Shown here piece after piece: positions 10,738 to 22,118 of a stretch of DNA of 38,117 nucleotides. The DNA lies in the NCBI GenBank assembly GCA_016987375.1, contig PJRA01000272.1:1609018-1647134 (forward strand). Direction: 5' to 3'. Position 1 is the stretch's first letter; every line of letters begins with the position of its first letter. The notes below the pieces were generated by a model. The model had not been told where the DNA came from and did no database searches. It was given only the letters and a program-made list of their open reading frames with translations. The translations under genes were made by a program, and so were the position numbers. The DNA is from Brachionus koreanus (taxonomy: Eukaryota; Rotifera; Eurotatoria; Ploima; Brachionidae).

Positions 10738-13700
10738 ATGTTATTTTTCTATTTGGTATTAACAAATTGTATTAATGAAGCTTTTTCGCAAAATAAAAGC
10801 CTATTTACAGAAGAACATTTACTCTTTAAAATATTGCTTAACAACTACGAGCCGTCAGTAAGACCTGTGGCCAAGCATAATCAAATTTTAAACGTCAAAT
10901 TTGGCCTTAAATTAACTCAAGTACTTGAATTGAGTGAAAAAGATCAAACACTTATCACAAATATTTGGATTGAGCAGGTAAAATTTTAATCAAAATTTAG
11001 TTTTTTAGAAATATTTCCATCAATTTTTTAAAGCATTGGCCTGATGAGTTTTTGAAATGGAATTCTACTGAATTTTCGGGCATCAGCTCTTTGAGAATGC
11101 CAACTAGCCGCATTTGGCTACCCGATACTTATATCTATAATTGCGCTAGTTTGGACAACTCTCAAGGCAGCATTACAGGCCCTTACGCGATGGTATACAA
11201 CAATGGTTTGGTGAAATTTCCGGTGCCAATGAAGCTTAGATCGAATTGCGAGGTTGACATAGCTTATTTTCCATTTGATCAACAAATATGCTATATTAAG
11301 TAAGGAAAATTTCCTGCAATCAAGCTTTCAATTTTGTTTCTAATTGAAAAAAAAAAACATTCAGCAAATAGATGCAATCAATAATATGTCTAATTTAGAT
11401 AATTTGTTTGATACATATGTAAATTTTTTAAATGGAATTTCAACTTTCAATTATGCTATGTAAATTTTAGATTTAAATACTTTGTATGAGAGAAAATTAA
11501 TCCTTCTAATAATAGTTCTCGCATTTTTATAAAAAAAAACATAGCATAATTGAAAAACATATGAGTATTTCGATTAAGTTTTCAGATATTCAGTTCAAAA
11601 ATACTTAAATTTTAACTAATATTTAATCTTATTAGTTAAATTTTTTTTAGGTTCAAACTTAAAAAATAAAAGTTCAGTTTGAGTTTTATTTTAAAATTCT
11701 AAAATAATAATAAAAAAAAATCTAAAGCTTGGGTTTGATTCACGAGAATCGATCCTAATTTTAGATTAAATTTGAATTAAACATTTATCGTTTATTAATA
11801 GATTCTAGATTTATTAATTAATCAATGTTTGAGTTAATAATAATCAATTATTCCAGTTGAGCTGACAAATATAAATTAAAAAGTTTCTTTTGTTTAGGTT
11901 GAAAAATGCGAATGATGCCTTAATAAATTAAGACTTTTTTTCAAAATTCGGTTGAACCTAGAAATTATTGACAAAAAGAAAATTAAAAAAATTTTTTCAT
12001 GATTTATAAATCTATAATAATATAACAAGGTAATATCATTTTTTAAAGTTTGGTGCTTCTAGTGTTAATACAATGATTTCATTCATATTCAAACAAACCC
12101 TAAAAATTAATTAACAAATATAAATTACAAATTTTTAAACTTTAATTTCTAGTTTAAATAGAATATCTAACGCAAATATTTTTAATGAGTTCAAATTTTA
12201 AATCATAAAAAATTAAATTTAAATTAGAACATTCAATATAAATTAAGTGTTTTTTAGTTTCAAAGCTTTTCTGGCATTGTGAATTTTGGAACAAAAAACA
12301 AAAACAAAAATTTAAAATTAAAATAACTTTTTTTCTAAGGGTNNNNNNNNNNNNNNNNNNNNNNNNNNNNNNNNNNNNNNNNNNNNNNNNNNNNNNNNNN
12401 NNNNNGGTGATACATACCTTGTATCAGCTGATACATTTTGCAGAACGGTTTTTAGACCATTAGAAAAAAAGTTATTTTAATTTTAAATTTTTGTTTTTTG
12501 TTCCAAAATTCACAATGACGCTTTTCTAACATCATCGGAATTAATTGAGTCAATTGAGATCATTTAAAATAAATTGAAACATAAAACAAGATTCATAATT
12601 TTATATTTGCACCAAATTAATTTAATTTGGAAATTTAAAATTCCTCAAGTAATATTACTTTTTTTAAGATTCGCAAGTTGGCTCTATGATTTATCTGCGG
12701 TTAATTTTACTCCATTTGATAATAAAATTTTATTCATTGATTCAAATTTGGGGTCAAGCTTTGATTTATCTGGTTATCTTGACAATTCTGGCTGGATTTT
12801 AGTGAACGTAAATTTGATCAGAAGAGAAAAGTAAATTTAAATTTTATTCAAAGCTAAATTTGATTTATTTTTTATTTTAAAATAACAAATAAAAAAAAAC
12901 TTTTTCATGAATCAATTTTGTATAAGGTTCATTTTGTATCAGGTTCAAAAAATAATAATCAGTTATTTTATATTTTAATACAATTTGAGCTCTTTTTAAG
13001 GTATTAAAAGAAGAAATTTTAGTTTCTTTTTTCAAGGAAAAACTGCTCCAAAAAGAAAATCTAAAAATGTGAAAATAAAAGAGATATTTACCTAAACCTA
13101 AATAATTAAAAAAAAAAGTCAGGTTAATCAAGATTTATACAAGACCGTCTTTTTATAGCATCTTCATCTTTAAATTTAAATAAATACTGTATATTTTAAG
13201 ATTAATTCAAATTAAAATTATCTCTTAATAATTTTTATGAATTTTAATCAAAAAAAAATACAAAAAAATGTTACACAAGGAACTTTTGTTATTTTTTAAT
13301 TATTAGTGTTTTTAACTTTCATCAAAAAATTCTAATAATATGAATGGTAATAAAGCTATTACATTTAAAAAAAAAGAAATAAGAAATACAAATTTATCAT
13401 TACTTTATTAAAAATTAAATATTAAAAATTTGTATTAACAAAAATTAGCTTAAAATTTTGGTAATTTTATAAGGTCTCAATTATATCTATATCAATCTAT
13501 ATTTGAAATTTAATAAAATTAACACTAAAATCTCTAATCTAAAAAACTTTAATAACTGATCAAATTATACCCAACTAAAAAACGAATTTATTTTTTTTAA
13601 GTCAAAAAAAATAAAATTTGACTGGTACAATTACAATGTTCTTTTTATTTTGTAATTCTTTTCATTTATAAAAATAAAATCACTAATTAAAAAGTTCTTA

Positions 13701-14694
13701 ATTATTTCAAATTAATCAATTTTGTGAATCACTTAGTTAATATTATCTTTTAAATCATTTTTATTTAGAAATCACTCAAACGGAGTTTATCCAGAACTAA
13801 TTTATCTTATTCATATAAAGCGTAGGTACTTGTACTACGTATTTAATGTAATATTACCATGTGCTATGCTGTCAATATTGACTTGTTTGACGTTTTGGTA
13901 TATTAAAATTTTTTGATTTTTAAACAAAATGTTTTTACTTTCCACTAAGGCTGCCATGTGCATCAGGCGAAAAAGTAACACTTGGTTTAACTTGTTTTGT
14001 TGCTTACAGTGTATTTATGCTCATGGTTGCTGAGAAAGTGCCAACTACTTCCGAGACTGTTCCAATAATAAGCATCTACCTCACAATAGTTATGAGTTTT
14101 ACATCTGTGAGTGTAATAATGGCAGTAATTGTCACCAATTTAAATGAAAAATCCAAACACCAATTTTCAAAAGAAAATCGAATGCCTAAGTTTCTTAGAG
14201 AGATATTTTTTAAGCGATTAGGAAAGTTTTTAGGGATCAATAAGCAAGCAAGAGATTTGATGAAGAAGATGGTCAAATATGAAAATCCTATTAAGGAAGA
14301 GTTTGAATTGAAAACTTGGCAGAGAAGCTCTGATAAGAATTATTTAAGATCTGATGAAATATGGATTGAAAATGAACCAGATGAAAGTACAAATTTTATG
14401 GGATTAGACCCTAGTAATAAAAATAGTTGTCCTAAATTAACCCAAAATCCGGGCTTTTCTAAAAACTTAAATTCAATTGATAAAAAAAGATGTCAAACGA
14501 AAAAGGCTTCGAAAGATTCAGATAATTTGTCGAATTATTTTGCGTACGAGTATGCACTTATTGCTCTAATATTGGACAGAATATTCTTTTGTCTTTACGC
14601 AAGTTTTATTATTTTATCTTATTTTATTACACTTTTTGTTTTTCCATTTTTAGTACAACCTGAAAATAAACCTTTAGTTCTTAATATACCTTGA
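10738..14694 (+). CDS. Nicotinic acetylcholine receptor-like subunit, non-alpha type
   Basis: Pentameric Cys-loop ligand-gated channel subunit of the plasma membrane, probably cation-conducting. Five exons (10738-10977, 11034-11299, 12669-12830, 13769-13897, 13950-14694) give 513 aa. A short signal peptide leads into the ligand domain (NNYEPSVRPV; W82, W89, W108). The Cys-loop is C152-x13-C166 with FPFDQQ. Exon 4 carries M1 after KRRYLYY. Exon 5 carries M2 after GEK, M3, a long cytoplasmic loop and M4. GEK before M2, without the Pro-Ala of anion channels, points to cation selectivity. Loop C has no vicinal cysteine pair, so it is not an alpha subunit. The 9' position of M2 is Val283 where nearly all relatives have Leu. 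Intron 2 is 1369 bp and holds an assembly gap and repeats. The family call is firm; its partners and ligand are not known. Confidence 0.88.
11445..11555. repeat. 17-bp perfect inverted repeat in receptor intron 2
   Basis: TTTCAATTATGCTATGT (11445-11461) is the exact reverse complement of 11539-11555, with a 77-nt loop. It is either a small MITE remnant or an RNA hairpin in the pre-mRNA. No convincing target duplication was found. Confidence 0.6.
12273..12519. mobile_element. Fold-back DNA transposon interrupted by an assembly gap
   Basis: Terminal inverted repeats of about 60 bp start G(G/T)CATTGTGAATTTTGG and run into an A/T-rich arm that pairs closely with the other side. An 8-bp direct repeat GCTTTTCT flanks the element (12265-12272 and 12520-12527). 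A perfect 14-bp palindrome GTATCAGCTGATAC lies at 12421-12434. The middle is unknown sequence, so true length and any coding content are hidden. It sits inside intron 2 of the receptor gene. Duplication size fits hAT-like elements, but the ends differ from those at 4479. Confidence 0.75.
12343..12405. other. Assembly gap (Ns)
   Basis: Sixty-three undetermined bases between the arms of the fold-back. The gap size may be nominal. Palindromic arms commonly break short-read assembly, which would explain its place. Confidence 0.95.
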
Positions 14695-14700
14695 TTTATA

Positions 14701-14706
14701 AATAAA
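14701..14706 (+). terminator. Polyadenylation signal AATAAA of the receptor gene
   Basis: AATAAA six bases after the stop codon, with more A/T-rich copies just beyond. In a genome this AT-rich the hexamer is frequent, so position is the main support. Confidence 0.4.
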
Positions 14707-14797
14707 ATATAAAATAAAAAAAATTATCTAATAAAAAATTAAAATTAATTATTTTTCTGTATATCACAAAAATGAATCTTAAACTTAGAAATTTTAA

Positions 14798-14994
14798 CAC
14801 TCAAAGGATCAGTGTCAATTTTGACGCCTTTTTTTTATGCTTTATTTCTTTGGAACTAATAATCAGATTTCCAAAAATTCAATTTTATTTTAAAATATCT
14901 ATTTATTGTAACAGTTTGAGAAAGCTTTAGATGGATATGATTTAAGATATAAAAGAATAAAGAAACTTTCAAATTGTCACCGGTCCTTTGAGTG
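14798..14994. mobile_element. Small TTAA-flanked MITE
   Basis: About 197 bp with inverted ends beginning CACTCAAAGGA(T/C)C. The left end reads on as RGTGWCAATTT and matches the right end over some 28 bp with a few mismatches. TTAA stands immediately outside both ends (14794-14797 and 14995-14998), the duplication made by piggyBac-type transposases. No coding capacity. TTAA is common here, so the inverted ends are the stronger evidence. Confidence 0.65.
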
Positions 14995-15253
14995 TTAAAG
15001 AAGTCAAGAGAATATTGAAAATCATGACACTTCATCTTTCTCTTGCTTGTTTTTAATCTCACATGATCGTATCAATCAATATTAGTAAGATTATTTAGTA
15101 AAAAAATTAATTTACTTCACGCTGATTTCAAACATGTCTTTTAAAATTAAATTAATAATTTATGTTTAATTTTTAAAACATTCATCTAATTAATAAATCT
15201 TTTATTTTATTTTAAATTTTTATTTAAAAAATTTAGAACCTTCTTAGTTCATT

Positions 15254-15784
15254 ATGCCTTTGAAAGGAATCCCCAAAGTTCTTACTCCTGATATTTTACA
15301 TGCACTGTCCTCGATGGGTCACGGTGATGAAATTGTTCTAGCCGATGCTCATTTTCCAGCTTCTTCAGTTTGTAAGTCTTCTAAATGTGGAACGATTGAA
15401 TTACGAGCAGACCCTTGCAACTCTTTGCCTTACTTATTGGAATCAATTATAAAATTTTTTCCACTTGATGAGTACGTTCAAGAGCCAATATTTTTGATGG
15501 ATAGGGTTGACTCTGATAAAGCTGCGAATCTAAATGTTAAAGTGTGGAAAGAGTACGATAAAATATTAGAATTGTCGCAAGGTAAACCTGTTAAAGCAAA
15601 ATTTGTTGAGCGCTTCGAGTTCTACGAACAAGCTAAAAAAGCTTATGCAATTATTCAAACTGGGTAAATATCTTTACTAGTCTAAAAAGATTTTTTTGTT
15701 TGAAAATTTTTTAATTTTTTAAATTTTAGAGATGAAGCTCAATATGGAAATATCATTCTAAAAAAAGGACTGGTAATCAATTGA
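15254..15784 (+). CDS. FUOM: Fucose mutarotase (RbsD/FucU family)
   Basis: Interconverts the alpha and beta anomers of L-fucose in the cytosol, feeding the fucose salvage route to GDP-fucose. Two exons (15254-15663, 15730-15784) give 154 aa, the same length as the human protein. Family signatures are the N-terminal LTPDILHALSSMGHGDEIV, the ADAHFP segment with the conserved Asp and His, and the late FYEQAKKAYAIIQTG. The second exon adds DEAQYGNIILKKG, matching the family's end (..YGN-ILRKG). The intron is 66 bp. Without splicing the frame stops right after the QTG residues, so the short last exon is needed for the active-site Tyr/Asn region. The gene stands alone in a transposon-rich stretch. 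Confidence 0.92.
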
Positions 15785-16149
15785 AAAAAAATTAATTTGT
15801 TTAGAATAATCAAATAAATCGATATTCCTATTTATTCTTTTTTTTAAAGTTTTTAGTTGGTTAAAACGTGGATTAATTTTATTTAAAACCAGAATAAATT
15901 TAAACTTGTATTTTTTTTATTGAAAAAAAAAATCTTCTACTTTAAAAATTGTAAAAAAAATTAGACCTAATGATCCTAAAAATTGGAAACAATTAGTTTA
16001 TTTAATTATAAAATAATTAAAAAATGAAATCATTAAATGAAAATTTTGAAATTTTTGTACTGTTACGTCTTTTTTGGAAAAAGGCCTGAAAAAAGATTAG
16101 TTTAAAAATTTAATAATAATGATAAAAATGGTGATAGCAGCCTCCAAAG
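15785..16149. other. 3' flank of fucose mutarotase; nothing further recognised
   Basis: AT-rich sequence with no supported feature; it leads into the dead mariner copy. Confidence 0.4.
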
Positions 16150-16616
16150 GAAGAAAGGATTAGAGAAAACAGCCATTCTCTTTTAGAATGCTCTGCTAAC
16201 TACTGTTGAGATAAACCCCAAGTTTAGTACTCGCCAATTATCAAATGACCTTTATAGATCAGAATGGACGATATCTCGTCACTTAAATTTGACTAACAGG
16301 CTAACAAACGCTCTTCATGATTTGAGATATTTTAATGTTCAATAACTCATTGAAATTTATACTTAAAAACCCTTTAGAGAAACAGTTTTCAAGACGGATG
16401 AAAATTGGATCTATTTTCGAAGTCATGATTACAAAAATCAATGGTTAGACCCATCTCAATCAGCTTAGCCAGACATGATAAGGGAACGCTTTGATAAAAA
16501 GGTGATGTTGTTTGTGTGTATGGTGGAATTATTAAGAGGAAATACGCTTTGAGCGAGTTCCAGACGGTCTTGCTATAAATGCAGAACTTTATTCTGAAAA
16601 ATTATTACGATGGTAA
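16150..16616 (+). pseudogene. Dead mariner transposase fragment
   Basis: Three frames together give mariner-type transposase blocks in order. The first is a helix-turn-helix segment (VEINPKFSTRQLSNDLYRSE, then WTISRHL) from about 16199. The second is the first catalytic block TDENWIYF with QWLDPSQSA. The third is KKVMLFV. The last is PDGLAINAELYSEKLLRW, ending at 16613. Stops and at least two frameshifts break the frame. The C-terminal part with the second and third catalytic aspartates is absent. No terminal repeats were found, so this is an old, eroded insertion. Confidence 0.75.
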
Positions 16617-17299
16617 CTAAAAATTTGCTTTTATTTGTACTTTTTGAGATTATTATTTTCGATCAATTTAGCACGCTTCGGATGCTTTCTGTTCTTTTCA
16701 AAATATTGAAAATGTTTAATTTAAAGATTTATTTAGAAATAATTTCAACTCTGAGAATAAGTAGTAGTTCAAATTATTATCAAAATTAATAAATCAAATT
16801 TTAAAATTTTTATAAATACTTAAGGATACATAAGGGACAAAAAATTTGTCAACTTATAGAGTATTTAACTAGCTTTTTAGCTATCCTAAGTTATAAGCAT
16901 GTAAAAATAATCATTTTTTTTAATTGCATGACTTTCGGGTCCTGTTGATAAAAAAATGGTGAAATTTAGAATTTTTAATTTTTGATAATTAAAAGTATTA
17001 GTGTCTGTAGAAATCAAAAGTTTATTTAATTTAAAAAAAAAATAATTTAATTCAAATTTTATAGAGTCTATGATAATTTTGGGATAAATGAATTAATAAA
17101 TTCAGTTTATTTGGTTGGTAAATTTTTATAATGTTGTCTTTTTTTGATTACGTGTCGTAACTCGATACCAAAAATGGAAAAATATATATGGGTCACTTGA
17201 AAATTTTAAAAGATAATGTTAGCTTTTTAATATGGTCTAAAATATAAATTGAATAAAAGAATATATTTGGACAACATCTTTATTTAAAGATAATATAAA
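16617..17299. other. Intergenic stretch between the mariner relic and the 3' end of DDX24
   Basis: AT-rich; no feature supported. Confidence 0.4.
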
Positions 17300-19602
17300 T
17301 TATTCTTTTTTATTTTTCTTTTTAGATTTGATTTTAAATTCATTAAGTGCATCTTTTTTAGTATCTTAAAAAAAATATAATTTAATATTAATTGCTTTCT
17401 TGATGAAAATAAATTAAACTTACTGTTCATTTGTAATATCTCATTGATATTTTTAGGCTCCAAGTATTTTTTGCTCATAAACTTTGGAAAAATCATTTGC
17501 TTTAAATTTCTATCAAGTTCTTGTTTTAGTTGACTCAATTTTATTCTATTTTTGTTAACTTTATCATTATCAACTTGAGTTTCTTTTAAAATTTCATCAT
17601 CTAATTCAATATCCATCAACTTGGCATTTTTAGTGTACCAATTTGTGTCATTTTTTTCCCTGTTCAATTGATGCTGTAGCTCATCGATTTTTCTGGCCAA
17701 ATTTACTCTTGTTTTGCATGACTCAAAGTAATCAATATCGATCGGGTAGTCTTTGATTTCCTTGTCTTTTTTAAAAGTCTTGACAATTTTTCTGTAGAGA
17801 TTTATTTCATCTGGAGAAATTAGCATAACGCTGAGACCCTCGCTAGTCGATCTGGCTGTGCGACCACTTCGATGAACGTAGATTTCTGCCGATCTAGGAC
17901 ATTGGTAGTGAATAACATGCTGAACGCCTGGGATATCGAGCCCTCTTGATGCCACATCTGAAGCAATCATAAAAGAATTTTCTGTTGCTAGTAAAAAATA
18001 AAAATAGAAGGAAAAAATATCAGTATAAAATAATTTACCATTAAATTTTTCCAAATTTTTTAAGCGCTGTTTTTGATCCATGTTGGCGTGCAAATGTAGC
18101 GGATTTTTTTTCAACAAACGAAACAAATTTGTTAAGCGTCTAACACATTCAATGCTATTTGCAAAGACCAAAGTTCGGCCTTGGTATTTGCACATAAAAT
18201 AGTAGAGATATATGTCTTTTTCTTTTAATTGACAAAATATTTTTGACTCAAACAAATTTTCAGCTGTAACTTGTTGTGTTGTCAAGTCAAAAAATTTTGG
18301 TTGTTTGGTCATCTGAATTTTTTCCACCAAAGAACTAAGCTTAGCTTGTTCTTCGCGTTTAATTTGAGCTTGAGATTTTATTTTTTTTGTTTTATCATCT
18401 TCAAAATCGCCAGCAAATTTGGTTATTAATGTTGCAGAAAAAAGAAAATTTTGTCTTTTAGCTTTGAACTTTTCATCTTGATTAACAAGACCAAGAATTT
18501 TTTCTACTTCTGAAAAATGTCCTTTTTCGATCATTCGATCAGCCTCGTCAATAACAAGATACTTTATCCTAATTATGTTGTTTAGAAATTCATGTCCATC
18601 GTCAATCATTTGCATCAAACGACCAGGTGTTGCCACCACAATTTCCGGATACTTTGACAGCAGTCTTTCCTGTTTTAACTGAGATAGACCACCAACTACA
18701 CACGCTATTTTTACATCTTTATATCTACAACAGACTTGTAAGTGATCTTTTATTTGAATAGCAAGCTCGCGGGTCGGCGTCAAGATCAATGCCTGAGGTG
18801 CTGGAGAATCATTATTTGTAAAAGCTTGTGTATTGGATGAGTCAATTAGTTGAGCCAATATTGGTAAACCAAACGCTAAAGTTTTTCCACTGCCCTAAAA
18901 AAAATTTTAAATTTTAAACTTAATTTTTTTTTTTATAATTAATACAGTTTGTGCAGTTCCAATAATGTTTGATCGATTTTTGATTGCCTCAGGGATGACA
19001 ATTTTTTGAATAGGCATTGGAGTGAAAAACCGTTTTTCATATAGACCTACTAAAAGCTCTTTTGGTAGCATCAATTCAAACCAGGAGCTCATTTCTAGAA
19101 TTTCAAAATTTTATTTTAAATTTTATTTTATTTTATTTTATTTAAAAAAATTAATAGCATACTTTCATCAAATTCTTGCTCATTTAATTCATTTACTTTA
19201 TCATCATTGGTATTAAAAATGCTTAGACGAGAAGTTGAATTTGGTTTTTGTGGTTTTGATTTCTTGATTGTAGACTTTTTCTTTTTTAGTTTAGCCTTTT
19301 TTGGTTTTTGAGTCTCACTTTTAGCACTACATGCATCATTGTCGATATTTTTTGGTTTTTTTAATTTTAATTTTTTTGTTCCATCTTTTTCATTTTCGGA
19401 CAAAAGTTTCGATCTCTTAGGTTTAATATTTTCATTTTTGTCCGTACTTTTGCGCTTCTTTTTTTTGAACTATTAGAAAATTTGAAATTTTTTTCAAATA
19501 TAATTGAATTTAGATTACAAGTTTTTCATCAATAATTGAATAGTCAGTAATCTCTTCAAAGCTGATGAGACCTTTTCCTTCCAACAAAGGCGATATCTTC
19601 AT
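17300..19602 (-). CDS. DDX24: DEAD-box RNA helicase DDX24/Mak5
   Basis: Nucleolar ATP-dependent RNA helicase of large-subunit ribosome assembly. Six exons (19602-19519, 19469-19163, 19094-18946, 18894-18039, 17987-17424, 17364-17300) give 674 aa. The N-terminus has the DDX24-specific block GLISFEEITDYSI (residues 11-23), then a Lys-rich tract with nuclear-localisation character. The core starts SSWFELMLP; the Q motif is FTPMPIQ. GSGKT at 181-185 is split from AQT by intron 3. Next come PTRELA (220-225), DEAD, SAT, DVASRGLD and HRSGRTAR. IHYQCPRSAEIYVHRSGR is very close to human DDX24. The protein ends in a short Lys-rich exon. The 51-bp intron at 17988-18038 keeps the frame open if retained. 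If the last intron is kept, the protein gets a different tail. Length is between yeast Mak5 and human DDX24. Confidence 0.9.
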
Positions 19603-19949
19603 ATTTATAATTCAATATTTTGAAATATTAAAGTAATTTCCATGTGTGAATTTTCTTCTTTTTTTTTTTAAATTCATAAAATATTTTTGCGAGTGTACAC
19701 GTTTTAAATCGCTAAAATAAATTTAAATGAAAGTTTTTTAACATTTTGGCAGCTTTAGCTAGATAAAAAATAAATCTTAATTTGCAATAAATATGAAAAA
19801 AAATAGAATCAAATTTTTCTCTAAAATTGTAGCAGCTAAATATATAAAAATGTATTCAAAGCGTCATTCAGCTTACACCAAAATAAAACGCTTTTTGTGA
19901 TGGTAAAAAAATCGAATACTTTTTTTTTTTTTTTAGAAAAATCAGTAAA
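19603..19949. promoter_or_regulatory. Divergent intergenic region, DDX24 / IF1
   Basis: Only 347 bp separate the two start codons, which point away from each other, so the interval must hold both promoters and 5' UTRs. No TATA box or known site can be singled out. A long T-run followed by TTTTAG just before the IF1 start looks like a 3' splice site, so a 5' UTR intron is possible. Confidence 0.4.
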
Positions 19950-20452
19950 ATGAGTCTTTGCAAAATTAACAATTTGCGTTTAGTAGCAGTTAGATCCTTC
20001 TCAATTAGGTGGGTTCTTAAATTCTTATTTTAAAGTGGTTTTTAAATCAAAAAATTCAGAGGAGTCTTGGCTAGCCATGGTGATTTTGGAAGCGGTTCTG
20101 GAAAGGTAAAATCTAAATTTAAAATTTATGCATATAAAATTTGAATTTTCAGGGTGGTGGTTCTGGCGGATCAATCCGTGATGCTGGCGGCAAATTTGGC
20201 GAACGTGAAGCCGCTTTCGAAAATGCCTATTTCAAAAAACTTGAAGCTGAACAATTAGAGGCATTGAGAAAAAGACATGATGAAGAAATTAAGCATCATG
20301 AAATGGAAATTCAAAGACATTTGGTAAATTTTAAAAAAATTTCATTTTCATTGCTAAATTTGTTTTTTTTCCAGGATGCCATAAAAAGACATCGTGAACA
20401 TCAAGATGATTTACACAAGGCTAATAAGAAGAAAGAAAAAAGAGATGATTAA
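19950..20452 (+). CDS. ATP5IF1: ATP synthase inhibitory factor 1 (IF1)
   Basis: Small mitochondrial matrix protein that binds F1 and blocks ATP hydrolysis when the membrane potential falls. Four exons (19950-20008, 20060-20105, 20153-20323, 20375-20452) give 117 aa. Residues 1-20 form a basic, acid-free mitochondrial presequence. A Gly/Ser-rich linker leads into the inhibitory helix, with the signature [20 protein letters not shown] and [18 protein letters not shown]. The His cluster matches the pH-sensing region of mammalian IF1. The last exon, with [14 protein letters not shown], continues the coiled coil used for dimer formation. The first ATG in a good context was chosen because it supplies the targeting peptide. 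Confidence 0.9.
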
Positions 20453-20513
20453 ATGTCCGAATTTGAATATTTAAAATGTTTAACTTATAAATTTGAAAAC
20501 TTTTTCGACCTTG

Positions 20514-20519
20514 AATAAA
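20514..20519 (+). terminator. Polyadenylation signal AATAAA of IF1
   Basis: AATAAA about 60 bp after the stop codon, at the usual distance for a short 3' UTR. Confidence 0.5.
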
Positions 20520-21185
20520 AATTCTATAGAATTGGTTTGGTAAAATGATTTTTATATCTAAAATCTAACTCTGCTCTGAATAATAGAAATTAAGAAATAG
20601 ATAAAAGAAAATTGGATATTGGAACATTTTAAACCCATTTTTGAGAAAAAAATAAAATTTCAAATTTCTAAAATACTTTTACTACTTGTTAGAGTTGAAA
20701 ATAGAAATGAAATTATTAGTTAAAGAAATAATCTAAAATAAATCGTTTGAAAATATAAAATTTAAATATTTTATGATTTATTTTATTTATGATTTTATAA
20801 TCACTCGTTAAGCTCTAACGATTCCATTAAAAAATAAAATGTATTTAATTTTTTGTAAGTAATTAGACCTTTTCTTTTTAAAACTAAATTCCATCTCAAT
20901 AAAGTTTTACTTATTTTTTTGAATTGAATTGATGAATTGAATTATTTAAATTTTTTTAAGGAAAAAGGCTCAAAAAAAGTCTATGCTGTATTTTTTTAAA
21001 TAAATTTTTTTAAATTTAATTTAAATTTTTTAAAAAAGGAAAAATTTCTGTTCAATTTTTGTTTGAAATTCACAACGTCTAGTAATGCTATATAAAAATT
21101 TTAAATTAAACTTATATTTTTTAATAATAATTTAGCTTTTTTAAATTAAAATAAAAAAAAATTTTAAAAATAAATTTTTTAAATT
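20520..21185. other. Convergent 3' flanks of IF1 and pirin; nothing recognised
   Basis: AT-rich spacer with long A and T runs. No coding or RNA feature supported. Confidence 0.4.
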
Positions 21186-22118
21186 TCACTTAACCATGCT
21201 TCTTTCTATTCCTTGAGACCTCCAATTTGGAGCTCGTTCAAAACCGTTTTTACCCTCTCTAAAATCATCGAATGTTTGATATATTTCCTCTTGTGTGTTC
21301 ATTACAAAAGGTCCGTGTTGAACAACAGGTTCGTTTAATGGCTTGCCTGCAATCAAAACAAAATGTAATTCCTCGTTTTGTTCATTCTTGAATTGAATTG
21401 AGTCTCCAGAACTAAAAACCAAAGTATGATGAGCATCAGCTTTAACCAACTTGTTTACGGCGCCGAAAAGTCCTGAGCCCTTCAGAACAAAAACAAAAGC
21501 ATTCCAATCATTAGGTACTGATTGTGTGAATTTTGATCCTTTTTCAAGCTTAAAATCTAGGTACATGGTTGGTGTTCGAGTATATATAGGTGATTTGACG
21601 CCCATGCTTTCTCCAGCAATTATTTTCACATGAACTCCATCTTCAGATTTTTTGGGAATTTGAGAATCTTTTAATTCCTGATAACTAGGCTCTACCATTT
21701 TGTATTCTTTAGCCAAATTAATCCAAAGTTGTAGACCATGGCTTATTTCTTTACCAATTGGCATTTCACAGTGAACAATGCCTCTTCCAGCAGTCATCCA
21801 CTGTAAATCGCCTGGCTCGATTGTTCCTTTATGTCCACAAAAATCTTCGTGAACAAATTTTCCTGATAATAGATAAGTCACTGTCTCAAAACCCCGATGA
21901 GGATGGTCTGGAAAACCAGCTGGTTCTTTTGAACTGAATTCATCTAGCATCAAAAATGGATCCAAATTTCTAAGCTTTAAACAAAAAATTAATATTTAGA
22001 ACGTAAGATAATTAATTTTTTGCTTTACTTGACTGGTTCCTATACTTCGTCTTACTTTAGCTCCTGCGCCCTCACTTTGTTCAATATTTTTTATTATTTT
22101 TACGACAAATCTGCTCAT
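21186..22118 (-). CDS. PIR: Pirin
   Basis: Iron-binding bicupin protein, nuclear in mammals, where it acts as a redox-sensitive cofactor of NF-kB and can show quercetinase activity. Two exons (22118-22029, 21974-21186) give 292 aa, nearly the human length. The N-terminal cupin holds all expected metal ligands: H54 and H56 in DHPHRGFET, then H98 and E100 in GRGIVHCEMP. The C-terminal cupin lacks ligands, as in the family. The exon 1 start lies just after the divergent region shared with the F-box/UBC gene; the first exon reads MSRFVVKII and joins to LRNLDPFLMLDEF. Function in this organism is inferred from the family. Confidence 0.93.

Noticed and set aside
12877..13131. 84-codon minus-strand frame in receptor intron 3
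   Set aside because: Phe/Leu/Lys-rich frame made of poly-T runs, inside an intron, with no family resemblance.
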